The position numbers and the translations under genes were made by a program. From an uncultured Clostridia bacterium (GTDB lineage: Bacteria; Bacillota; Clostridia; Oscillospirales; CAG-272), in the NCBI GenBank assembly GCA_905235755.1, contig CAJONA010000027.1, positions 1 through 10,996 of the forward strand: a stretch of DNA of 10,996 nt. The letters run 5' to 3'. The notes beneath the pieces are model-generated. The model did no database searches, was not told the DNA's origin, and saw only the letters and a program-made list of their open reading frames with translations. Of the stretch, positions 6,539 through 10,996 are shown in pieces. Every line of letters starts with the position of its first letter. The stretch's first letter is position 1.

Positions 6539-7317
6539 ACAAAAAAGAACGCACGGGACTTGAAACTTTTGCTTCGATGCTCACGATATTCCTCGCTTTT
6601 GTGATCGTTTGCGCGGGGAGCGTCTATCTGCTCATCGGGATCGGCGTTATGAACGTCGACTGGCTGTATGAGACGAGCGATGAAGCGTCGGGGCCGTCGT
6701 CGGTCATCGCCGGCAACGGCGTGTTCGGCGATTATTCCGAGATGGGATTTGACGAGAGCGATGTCGCCGCTGTCCTGACGGAGCTGCCTTTTTACGATAA
6801 TTATTTCATTCAGAGCTATGCGGCGTATTTCGGAAGAAACAGCAGCGAAAGCACCGGCGGAAATATTAAAATGGAAGCGTACGACATATATAAATCGGGC
6901 GATAAATATAAAATAATCACGTACGACAGCCGGTTCCGCGTCATCGGCGAGGTGATTTGCGACGGGGAAAAAGTTTATGTTTCTGACGTTGAAGCGGGCG
7001 TATACGATATATATCCGATCTCGGAATCGCTGTCATTTTCGCTAATAGCCCCGATACCGGATTTTTCCGTCTTCAAGACTGGAAAATACGATGTGACGGA
7101 CTACTCGATGTCGGACGACAAGACGGAATATGTGATAAAATGCTATATGTCGGATATGAAAATGACCGATGAGATACATATCGGCATAGATACCGGAGTC
7201 ATCAGTCATTTCGCATCGACTGTCGGCGGCGTGATCGTCTACGACTACTCCATCGGCGAATATATCGGCGATTATGATTTTTCGCCGACAGCTTTCGATA
7301 TACCTACATCAGAATGA
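6535..7317 (+). CDS. Membrane-anchored extracytoplasmic protein of unknown function
   Basis: I do not recognise the family. The 260-residue product has a basic, polar N-terminus (MNKKERTGLETF), one hydrophobic helix at about 13-38, and then a mainly extracytoplasmic domain with no cysteine lipobox. The domain is rich in Tyr, Asp and short beta-like strands (for example YKIITYDSRFRVIGEVICDG and KVYVSDVEAGVYDIYPI), a pattern that could suit a LolA/RseB-like beta sheet, but this is a guess. It starts inside the stop of the tagO-like gene (ATGA overlap), so the two are translated together and a role in surface glycan assembly or wall attachment is plausible by context. It ends with two stop codons in a row, and its last 14 bases overlap the end of the convergent polyproline gene. 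No terminator is evident after it. Confidence 0.8.
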   Translation: MNKKERTGLETFASMLTIFLAFVIVCAGSVYLLIGIGVMNVDWLYETSDEASGPSSVIAGNGVFGDYSEMGFDESDVAAVLTELPFYDNYFIQSYAAYFGRNSSESTGGNIKMEAYDIYKSGDKYKIITYDSRFRVIGEVICDGEKVYVSDVEAGVYDIYPISESLSFSLIAPIPDFSVFKTGKYDVTDYSMSDDKTEYVIKCYMSDMKMTDEIHIGIDTGVISHFASTVGGVIVYDYSIGEYIGDYDFSPTAFDIPTSE

Positions 7318-7792
7318 TGAGCAGCAGTATGCCAAGCGACAGCAGGTCGTCCTGATCTCTGAACACGAGCATCGCGGCGGCACCGAAGATAATCAGGTCC
7401 TCGCTTGAAAAGCGGTCGAGCAGCCCCGACCGTTGATGCGGAGACGGCGGAGGCGGCGGAGGCGGCTGATACGGAGGCGGCGGAGGCGGCTGATACGGAG
7501 GCGGCGGAGGCGGCTGATATGGTGGCGGCGGAGGCGGCGGAGCCTCGTTCCGAAAACGCTCTTTATCGTCGTCGATCGGTTTGAACGCGCCCGTAAAAGG
7601 CTGCCGGTCACTCGGCTCATCTTGTTCATTCGTTTGATCTATCTCGCGATACGAAGGCGCATCGCTTTCGCCGTATGGCTGTTCGCGGTACTGTTCTTTC
7701 CGGTGGTATATCGCGTTCCCGCTGTACTGAGGCGGTACGTTGATGTTTTCCGGCGACGCTTCGTCGCCAACGATATAATTTTTACTGTACAT
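7304..7792 (-). CDS. Polyproline-repeat protein with hydrophobic C-terminal tail, unknown function
   Basis: A 162-residue protein in four parts: a polar, Gln/Tyr/Glu-rich N-terminal 75 residues (predicted disordered); a proline block of runs of 7, 6, 6 and 7 prolines separated by Tyr-Gln (about 84-113); a short linker; and a C-terminal segment SSEDLIIFGAAAMLVF-RDQDD-LLSLGILLLIILM, two short hydrophobic stretches around an acidic turn. Such tails are, from memory, seen at the ends of small Clostridia hypothetical proteins; they look like a hairpin or membrane-associating element. ATG start with GAGG six bases upstream, overlapping the previous gene's stop, 7 bases away. It is last of the three-gene module and overlaps the convergent membrane protein gene by 14 bases. 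Function unknown; a membrane or spore-surface structural role is possible only by appearance. Confidence 0.75.
   Translation of the reverse strand: MYSKNYIVGDEASPENINVPPQYSGNAIYHRKEQYREQPYGESDAPSYREIDQTNEQDEPSDRQPFTGAFKPIDDDKERFRNEAPPPPPPPYQPPPPPPYQPPPPPPYQPPPPPPPSPHQRSGLLDRFSSEDLIIFGAAAMLVFRDQDDLLSLGILLLIILM
7443..7540 (-). repeat. 24-base tandem repeat encoding PPPPPPYQ
   Basis: On the plus strand the element beginning CTGATA recurs at 7466, 7490 and 7514, a period of 24 bases, and the flanking GGCGGCGGAGGCGG blocks continue partly on both sides. It keeps reading frame and gives the eight-residue unit Pro6-Tyr-Gln. The third copy shows small changes (TAT and GGTGG), so it is slightly diverged. 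The plus strand is dense in GG doublets with 1-base loops, which could form two-tier G-quadruplexes. Confidence 0.9.
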
Positions 7793-7799
7793 AAATACC

Positions 7800-8132
7800 T
7801 CATATACCCATTAATGTTTTTGCGGTTTCGGCAATTTTCAAAACCCTTATCATTTTATCGACGCGCTCCCGGCGCTCGGCGTCGAGATACGGTTTGATCG
7901 CCGATAGGATAGCGCAGTACCCGCCTATCCTCGACGGCGGCGGCCGCAGGTCGTTTTTCGGCGGGCAATCGGGCGGAGGCTCACGCTTTGGCGGCGGAGG
8001 GGGCGGAGGCGGCGGAGGCGCCCCTTCGGGGCCGCCGTTTTCCGAAAGTGAGTTCGCTATTTCACGTATTTTTCCCATTGTTTGCTCGTTTGAGAGCAGT
8101 TTTTCGAGCTTATCGCCAAACAGCGAATCCAA
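7800..8132 (-). CDS. Small polyproline-linker protein of unknown function
   Basis: A 110-residue protein not assigned to a named family. Residues 1-33 (FGDKLEKLLSNEQTMGKIREIANSLSENG) form a likely amphipathic helix; a linker follows with ten prolines in a row plus PPP, PP and PPP groups (about 39-67); the C-terminal 40 residues (YCAILSAIKPYLDAERRERVDKMIRVLKIAETAKTLMGI) form a helical segment with a KPYL-x-x-x-RR-x-RVDK motif, which I recall as recurring in Clostridia hypothetical proteins with the same helix-linker-helix layout. The start is TTG at 8132, supported by a strong GGGAGGAG six bases upstream and no better ATG; it lies one base after the stop of the gene before it. The run of ten prolines should stall ribosomes without EF-P. 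Confidence 0.75.
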   Translation of the reverse strand: MDSLFGDKLEKLLSNEQTMGKIREIANSLSENGGPEGAPPPPPPPPPPKREPPPDCPPKNDLRPPPSRIGGYCAILSAIKPYLDAERRERVDKMIRVLKIAETAKTLMGI

Positions 8133-8133
8133 T

Positions 8134-8367
8134 TTATTCTCCTCCCTTGATTATGCGAGTTATTTCAGACGCTTTTTCTTCACCGAGCGAGGCAAGCAGG
8201 TTTGACAGGTCTTTTTCCGTCATCGAGCGCAGCATCATCCGTACGCGCGCGGCGCTGACGCTGTTCGGATTCATTCCGAGCCGTGACGTCACGGCGTTTA
8301 TCTTATCCGAAAATTCTTCATCGCTCATCGAAAGGAGAGCGTTAAAAGCGTTTTTGTCTATGTTCAT
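8134..8367 (-). CDS. Small helical protein of unknown function, first gene of the polyproline module
   Basis: A 77-residue soluble, probably all-helical protein with no signal peptide or membrane segment. It has repeated helix-capping patterns (SMSDEEFSDKI; SMTEKDLSNLLASLGEEKASEI) that suggest a compact three- or four-helix domain. I do not recognise a named family, though similar small proteins with an L-x-x-LSxxDLxxL pattern occur in Clostridia as hypotheticals. ATG at 8367; the ribosome site (AAAGG) is 11 bases upstream and weak compared with those of the next two genes. The 75-base gap to the divergent gene holds an A/T-rich -10-like TAAAAT (8406-8401, minus strand) but no good -35. It opens a three-gene unit with spacing of 1 and 7 bases, so the three products are probably made together. 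Confidence 0.7.
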   Translation of the reverse strand: MNIDKNAFNALLSMSDEEFSDKINAVTSRLGMNPNSVSAARVRMMLRSMTEKDLSNLLASLGEEKASEITRIIKGGE

Positions 8368-8411
8368 TGTTTAAATGACCTTTCTGTGATTTCTAAAATC
8401 ATTTTATGAAA

Positions 8412-8420
8412 TGTTATAAT
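8412..8420 (+). promoter_or_regulatory. Extended -10 promoter for the two-helix membrane protein
   Basis: TG-T-TATAAT: an exact -10 box (8415-8420) with the TGn extension (8412-8414). The -35 region at the right spacing is poor, as is common for extended -10 promoters. Start near 8427 would exclude a GTG at 8425 as initiation codon. Confidence 0.6.
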
Positions 8421-8442
8421 TTATGTGCTAAAAGAGGTGTAT

Positions 8443-8949
8443 ATGTTTTATCAACCAAAGGCGGATAAAAAAGGCGCCGTTACAGCGGCGGCGCTTCTCG
8501 TGATGTCTGTGATCGTGGCGGCGGTCGCGCCGCTTGTGTCCGGCGCTTCGGGCGCGATAAATATCGCGGCGATCTGTTTGCTTGCCGCCGCGCTGTTTGT
8601 GACGACGCGATACGCCATAAGCGAATATGCGTATCAGATAACGCAGGACAGTCTTGTCATAACGAGACGCATCGGCACGAAAACGAGCACGCAGGCGGCT
8701 TTGTCTCTCAAAACGGGCGAGGGAATAGTGAAAAAGCCGCGTTCAAAGGAGGAAAAGCGCCTTTTCAAAGAGCGCTTCGGAAAAACGGACAGCAGGCTGA
8801 ATTATTGCCGTAACATTTTTGCAAAGCAGTATGTTTATATAACGGAATTCAACGGTAAGCGGTATGAAATATTGCTCGAAGTCGACGATGAATTTGCCGC
8901 CGCGCTTGAAGACGCCGTCAAAACCGCGCGCATGGGCGGCGACGAATGA
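8443..8949 (+). CDS. Two-helix membrane protein with PH-like cytoplasmic domain, unknown function
   Basis: A 168-residue protein not assigned to a named family. A short basic start (MFYQPKADKKG) precedes two hydrophobic helices at about 11-32 and 38-55, then a cytoplasmic domain of roughly 110 residues. The domain opens with YQITQDSLVITRRIGTKTSTQ, the 'Y-x-I-x-x-x-x-L-x-I-x-R' strand pattern seen in bacterial PH-like membrane proteins, and ends with a YVYITEFNGKRYEILLEVDDEF sheet and a helix; the lysine-rich stretch KKPRSKEEKRLFKERFGK (94-111) lies between. The start is ATG at 8443, chosen over an upstream in-frame GTG because AAAGAGG sits five bases before the ATG and the promoter would start transcription after the GTG. 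It is a single gene, divergent from the polyproline module. Function unknown; membrane topology is fairly clear. Confidence 0.75.
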   Translation: MFYQPKADKKGAVTAAALLVMSVIVAAVAPLVSGASGAINIAAICLLAAALFVTTRYAISEYAYQITQDSLVITRRIGTKTSTQAALSLKTGEGIVKKPRSKEEKRLFKERFGKTDSRLNYCRNIFAKQYVYITEFNGKRYEILLEVDDEFAAALEDAVKTARMGGDE

Positions 8950-8977
8950 AAAATCTTCAAATAATTTCTTTTTGCTC

Positions 8978-9006
8978 TTTACAAACCGAAATATTTGATA
9001 TATAAT
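8978..9006 (+). promoter_or_regulatory. Near-consensus promoter of the acyl carrier protein gene
   Basis: TTTACA (8978-8983), exactly 17 bases, then a perfect TATAAT (9001-9006). Expected start is about 9013, with a 34-base leader carrying GGAGG. This is the best sigma-A match on the plus strand in the window apart from the pilin promoter. Confidence 0.85.
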
Positions 9007-9046
9007 TTTAACATAAAAAACGAGGGATTTTTTGGAGGCAAAATAT

Positions 9047-9274
9047 ATGCTTGAAACATTGAAAAGCATCATTTCAAAGCAGCTCGGAGTCGATCCGGAA
9101 GACATCGACGAGAACACAAGGATCACGGACGATCTCGGAGCGGATTCGCTCGACGTCGTCGAAATGGTCATGGATATTGAAGAAGAATGCGGCGTAGCCA
9201 TTCCGGACGAGGCCGTCATGACGTTTGAAACGGTCGGCGACGTTTTGAATTACATCGAGAACGCAAAAGAATGA
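9047..9274 (+). CDS. acpP: Acyl carrier protein
   Basis: A 75-residue acidic helical protein carrying acyl chains during fatty acid synthesis in the cytoplasm. The phosphopantetheine attachment motif is GADSLD, with Ser34 as the attachment serine; LGVDPEDI, DLGADSLD, VEMVMDIEEECGVAIPDE and the final TVGDVLNYIE helix are all standard. The start is ATG at 9047, with GGAGG eight bases upstream; the frame also opens at a TTG inside the ribosome-binding region, which is not credible. Unusually for bacteria where it lies in a fab cluster, here it stands alone with its own strong promoter and terminator and no fab genes beside it. It is probably the housekeeping ACP, but a second specialised ACP serving another pathway cannot be excluded. 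Confidence 0.95.
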   Translation: MLETLKSIISKQLGVDPEDIDENTRITDDLGADSLDVVEMVMDIEEECGVAIPDEAVMTFETVGDVLNYIENAKE

Positions 9275-9281
9275 TCCGATA

Positions 9282-9309
9282 AAAAAGCGGCCGGAAACGA
9301 CCGTTTTTT
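9282..9309 (+). terminator. Intrinsic terminator of acpP
   Basis: CGGCCG (9288-9293), a GAAA tetraloop, and CGACCG (9298-9303) form a six-base stem with one A-C mismatch, followed by six T (9304-9309); six A precede the stem. It begins about 8 bases after the acpP stop codon. Confidence 0.75.
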
Positions 9310-9378
9310 GTTGTTGGCGATGTGTTGACATGCACAAATTTTAATGTCGAATAAAGAGATTTTTTGTGTGCGAAGTCA

Positions 9379-9407
9379 TTTACTTTTTCAAAAAAAAGAC
9401 TTATAAT
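9379..9407 (+). promoter_or_regulatory. Promoter of the Gfo/Idh/MocA dehydrogenase gene
   Basis: TTTACT (9379-9384; four of six matches), 17 bases, and an exact TATAAT (9402-9407). Start would be near 9414, giving a leader of about 20 bases. Confidence 0.65.
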
Positions 9408-9434
9408 ATAGAAAAATCGGTTTTCGGAGGAAAT

Positions 9435-10412
9435 ATGAAAACGGGAGTAATCGGAATAGGCGCCATCGCTCAGGTGCATCTCTCCGTCCTTGAAAAAATG
9501 GGAGCGGATGTCGTCGCCATATGCGATATCGAAACGGAAAAATGCCGCAAGGCAAACGAAAAATTCGGTATGTCGGCGCGTGTTTATTCAAATTATACGG
9601 AGATGCTCGACAAAGAGGCGCTCGACGTCGTACACGTATGCACGCCGCATTACCTGCACGCTCAGATGATATGTCAGGCGCTGAAACGAAATATAAACGT
9701 CCTTTGCGAAAAACCGCTTGCTATAAGCTACGATCAGCTCGATATGATCGAAGCGGCTGTGAATGCGTCGAAGGCGCAGCTCGGCGTTTGTTTTCAGACG
9801 AGATACGGCGTTCCGGCGGAATTTGCGCGTAAGTTTTTTGACGGCAAAAAGATAACGTCCGCCGTTGCCAATCTGACATGGCAGCGCGACGCCGCGTATT
9901 ACGCGAGCGGCGATTGGCGCGGCAAATACGCCACCGAGGGCGGCGGAGTCATGATAAATCAGGCGATACACTCGCTCGATATATTACAGTGGATGTGCGG
10001 TATGCCGAAAAGCGTCATAGCGCATATTTCAAACAACTCTCTGCGCGACGTGATCGAGGTTGAAGACACGGCGTACGGTCTGTTTGAATTTGACGGCGGC
10101 AATTTCATAATCAACGCGACGAACGCCGCGAAATATTCATATCCCGTATCGTTTTCTTTTCACGCGGACGGCGACACGCTCGACATCTGCTCGGACAATA
10201 TCATCGTCAACGGCAAGCTCCTCGTCGGCAAGGACGGCACGCCCGTGATAGGGAAAGAGGTCTGGGGAACGGGACATACAAAACTCATCACCGATTTTTA
10301 CTCAAAAATCGCGTCGGGCGAAAAATTCCCGATCGATTTTGCCGAGGCGTCGAAGTCGATAAAGCTCATCCTCGCCATGTACCGTTCAAACGGCGAAAAG
10401 GTGAATATATAA
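9435..10412 (+). CDS. Gfo/Idh/MocA-family NAD(P)-dependent oxidoreductase
   Basis: A 325-residue member of the family that oxidises or reduces sugars, inositols and related polyols using NAD(P). The N-terminal Rossmann fold shows GIGAIA (7-12) with an acidic residue (Asp31) after the second strand, suggesting NAD over NADP. CTPHYLHA (69-76) and CEKPLA (91-96, with Lys93) are classic. The C-terminal alpha/beta domain has GGGVMINQAIHSLDILQW (169-186), where His179 and Asp182 belong to the usual catalytic/substrate segment. Start: ATG at 9435 with CGGAGGAA five bases upstream; a longer frame beginning at 9366 lacks a ribosome site and begins before the predicted transcript. It is a single-gene unit between the ACP terminator and its own strong terminator. 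The exact sugar substrate is not evident, since no transporter or sugar kinase is adjacent. Confidence 0.92.
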   Translation: MKTGVIGIGAIAQVHLSVLEKMGADVVAICDIETEKCRKANEKFGMSARVYSNYTEMLDKEALDVVHVCTPHYLHAQMICQALKRNINVLCEKPLAISYDQLDMIEAAVNASKAQLGVCFQTRYGVPAEFARKFFDGKKITSAVANLTWQRDAAYYASGDWRGKYATEGGGVMINQAIHSLDILQWMCGMPKSVIAHISNNSLRDVIEVEDTAYGLFEFDGGNFIINATNAAKYSYPVSFSFHADGDTLDICSDNIIVNGKLLVGKDGTPVIGKEVWGTGHTKLITDFYSKIASGEKFPIDFAEASKSIKLILAMYRSNGEKVNI

Positions 10413-10422
10413 CACGAAACGT

Positions 10423-10454
10423 AAAAAGCGCTGTCAACGTGACAGCGCTTTTTT
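10423..10454 (+). terminator. Strong, bidirectional intrinsic terminator
   Basis: A perfect 14-base stem (arms at 10423-10436 and 10440-10453) with loop ACG. The outer five pairs are A/T, so the arm AAAAAGCG-CTGTCA reads as a GC stem flanked by an A-run and a T-run (TTTTTT, to 10454). It begins 11 bases after the dehydrogenase stop and is symmetric enough to stop transcription coming from the minus strand as well. Confidence 0.92.
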
Positions 10455-10492
10455 GCAATGATAAATAATATCTGTTTTAGAATATAAAATGC

Positions 10493-10523
10493 GAGTCGGA
10501 TGTGATCATTGATCCTCCGACTC
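10493..10523 (-). terminator. Possible terminator overlapping the end of the RHH gene
   Basis: GAGTCGGA (10523-10516, minus strand, inside the last codons) pairs perfectly with TCCGACTC (10500-10493) around a 15-base loop containing the stop codon. The tail is only GCATTTTA, so it is a weak terminator alone; the bidirectional one beyond it probably finishes the job. Confidence 0.5.
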
Positions 10524-10685
10524 ATTTTCTTTTTTAAGATTATCAAGAGCGAAAGCAATGCATTGATTGATAAGTTCGTTGCGGCTCAAATCGTATTTTA
10601 TCGCCTCTTCATCGATCCTTTTCAGCATGTCCGACGGGATCCTGATGGAGATGACTTCTTTGTCGGATCTTTTCGGAATAAACAT
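10506..10685 (-). CDS. Small ribbon-helix-helix (Arc/CopG-type) DNA-binding protein
   Basis: A 59-residue protein. A beta-strand KEVISIRIPSDM (9-20), the usual RHH strand with alternating Ile/Arg, is followed by helix LKRIDEEAIKYDL (21-33) and, after the turn SRNE, helix ELINQCIAFALDNLKK (37-52). Such proteins bind DNA as dimers through the paired strands, acting as autoregulators, antitoxins or copy-number controllers. The ATG at 10685 has GGGGGTG eight bases upstream. No toxin or nickase gene is adjacent on its strand, so it is not obviously an antitoxin. Its start region is back-to-back with the promoter of the pilin-like gene, which makes it a candidate regulator of that gene and of itself (inference). 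Confidence 0.87.
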   Translation of the reverse strand: MFIPKRSDKEVISIRIPSDMLKRIDEEAIKYDLSRNELINQCIAFALDNLKKENESEDQ

Positions 10686-10700
10686 TTTTTATTCACCCCC

Positions 10701-10729
10701 TTGACAAATTATATCAAATATGCTATACT
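10701..10729 (+). promoter_or_regulatory. Strong promoter for the pilin-like gene
   Basis: Exact TTGACA (10701-10706), 17-base spacer, TATACT (10724-10729; five of six), with an extended -10 TG at 10721-10722. Start near 10736. The -35 abuts the ribosome site of the divergent RHH gene, and a minus-strand TATAAT (10713-10708), usable for that gene, lies inside the spacer, so the two promoters cannot easily be occupied at once. TATATC (10710-10715) and GATATA (10733-10738) form an inverted pair around the -10. Confidence 0.85.
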
Positions 10730-10778
10730 TCGGATATATTCAAAATAGTAATATAAAAACAAATACAATTTTGAATAC

Positions 10779-10834
10779 AAAACGACGATGCGCGCGGCGG
10801 CGTCGTTTTCGGAACACGTTATATCATCGCCGCG
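10779..10834 (+). promoter_or_regulatory. Structured leader of the pilin-like gene, possible pseudoknot
   Basis: In the roughly 130-base leader, AAAACGACG (10779-10787) pairs perfectly with CGTCGTTTT (10801-10809). Part of the 13-base loop, CGCGGCG (10793-10799), is exactly complementary to CGCCGCG (10828-10834) further downstream. Together they could fold as an H-type pseudoknot, or the stem could act as a weak attenuator since it ends in TTTT. The region between the pseudoknot and the ribosome site is A-rich and unstructured. Function is inferred; I do not match it to a known riboswitch class. Confidence 0.45.
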
Positions 10835-10867
10835 AAAAAACAAAATAATTTAATTAAGGAGAAAAAA

Positions 10868-10996
10868 ATGAAAAACAACAAAAAAGGTTTTACCATCGTT
10901 GAACTTGTGATCGTTATTGCGATAATAGCGATACTTGCGGCGGTACTTATCCCGACATTCTCGAATGTGATCAAGCAGGCAAATCTCAGCAACGAT
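10868..10996 (+). CDS. Type IV pilin-like / type II secretion pseudopilin precursor (partial, 3' end outside)
   Basis: Only the first 43 residues lie in the window. MKNNKKG is a short basic leader ending in Gly7, followed by FTIVELVIVIAIIAILAAVLIP: the prepilin peptidase site is Gly7/Phe8, with Phe at +1 (later N-methylated) and Glu at +5, and a long hydrophobic helix. After it comes TFSNVIKQANLSND, which matches the 'PTFSNVIKKAN' start of many Clostridia pilin-like proteins (from memory). These are exported through the membrane, cut and assembled into pilus-like fibres or act as surface proteins with a pilin anchor. ATG with GGAG about seven bases upstream (TTAAGGAGAAAAAA). Without the rest the full size and globular domain cannot be judged. 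Confidence 0.92.
   Translation, partial: MKNNKKGFTIVELVIVIAIIAILAAVLIPTFSNVIKQANLSND

Noticed and set aside
7443..7540. Tandem repeat as CRISPR-like array
   Set aside because: Units are directly joined with no spacers, are only 24 bases with period kept in frame, and encode a clean peptide repeat.
7433..7897. Arginine-rich open frame on the plus strand opposite the polyproline genes
   Set aside because: It is the complement of the GC-rich Pro codons; the Arg runs have no start site support and the minus frames fit gene signals better.
8425..8442. Upstream GTG start for the two-helix membrane protein
   Set aside because: It lacks a ribosome site and precedes the expected transcript start; the ATG at 8443 has AAAGAGG.
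9325..9354. TTGACA (9325-9330) as a promoter before the Gfo/Idh gene
   Set aside because: At 17-18 bases there is only CGAATA or GAATAA, a poor -10 box, while a better pair lies closer to the gene at 9379-9407.
9366..9434. N-terminal extension of the Gfo/Idh/MocA protein
   Set aside because: The region contains the promoter and the GGAGG site, and the Rossmann motif begins properly right after the ATG at 9435.
10736..10867. Cyclic-di-GMP riboswitch before the pilin gene
   Set aside because: Tempting because Clostridia pilin genes may carry one, but I see none of its conserved blocks; only generic stems.

Overview
The window looks like a piece of chromosome from a low- to mid-GC member of the Firmicutes, most likely an uncultured Clostridia-type anaerobe. 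Evidence: a MecA-type ClpC adaptor, a TagO/WecA-type polyprenyl-phosphate sugar-1-phosphate transferase, a Clostridia-style prepilin N-terminus, strong GGAGG ribosome binding sites, AT-rich intergenic gaps with sigma-A-like promoters, and hairpin-plus-T-run terminators. The species cannot be named from the sequence. I see no tRNA, rRNA, CRISPR array, transposase or integrase.

Layout. (1) Positions 1-4511, minus strand: a type-4 uracil-DNA glycosylase, then a tightly packed run of four redox enzymes: D-2-hydroxyacid dehydrogenase, stand-alone old-yellow-enzyme-type NADH:flavin oxidoreductase, short-chain dehydrogenase, and a fumarate-reductase-like FAD protein cut by the window edge. The redox genes are 1-9 bases apart or overlapping and read as one operon for stepwise reduction or oxidation of an unidentified small molecule. 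(2) 4529-4592: a terminator for the upstream mecA-like gene, interleaved with a near-consensus promoter for the glycosylase side. (3) 4600-5217, minus: the mecA-like gene, divergent from (4). (4) 5414-7317, plus: a tagO-like gene overlapping by 4 bases a gene for a membrane-anchored extracytoplasmic protein of unknown function. (5) 7304-8367, minus: three small, closely spaced genes of unknown function, two rich in polyproline, the last ending in a hydrophobic tail; its 3' end overlaps the 3' end of (4). (6) 8443-8949, plus: a two-helix membrane protein with a possible PH-like domain. (7) 9047-9274, plus: acyl carrier protein as a single-gene unit with a very good promoter and its own terminator. 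(8) 9435-10412, plus: a Gfo/Idh/MocA dehydrogenase, also monocistronic. (9) 10506-10685, minus: a 59-residue ribbon-helix-helix protein, divergent from (10). (10) 10868 to the end, plus: the start of a type IV pilin-like gene behind a long, possibly structured leader.

The least explained parts are the three-gene polyproline module, the redox operon of unknown substrate (with an unusual Lys/His active-site pair in its flavin oxidoreductase), the promoter threaded through a terminator near 4560, and the RHH/pilin divergent control region with its leader.
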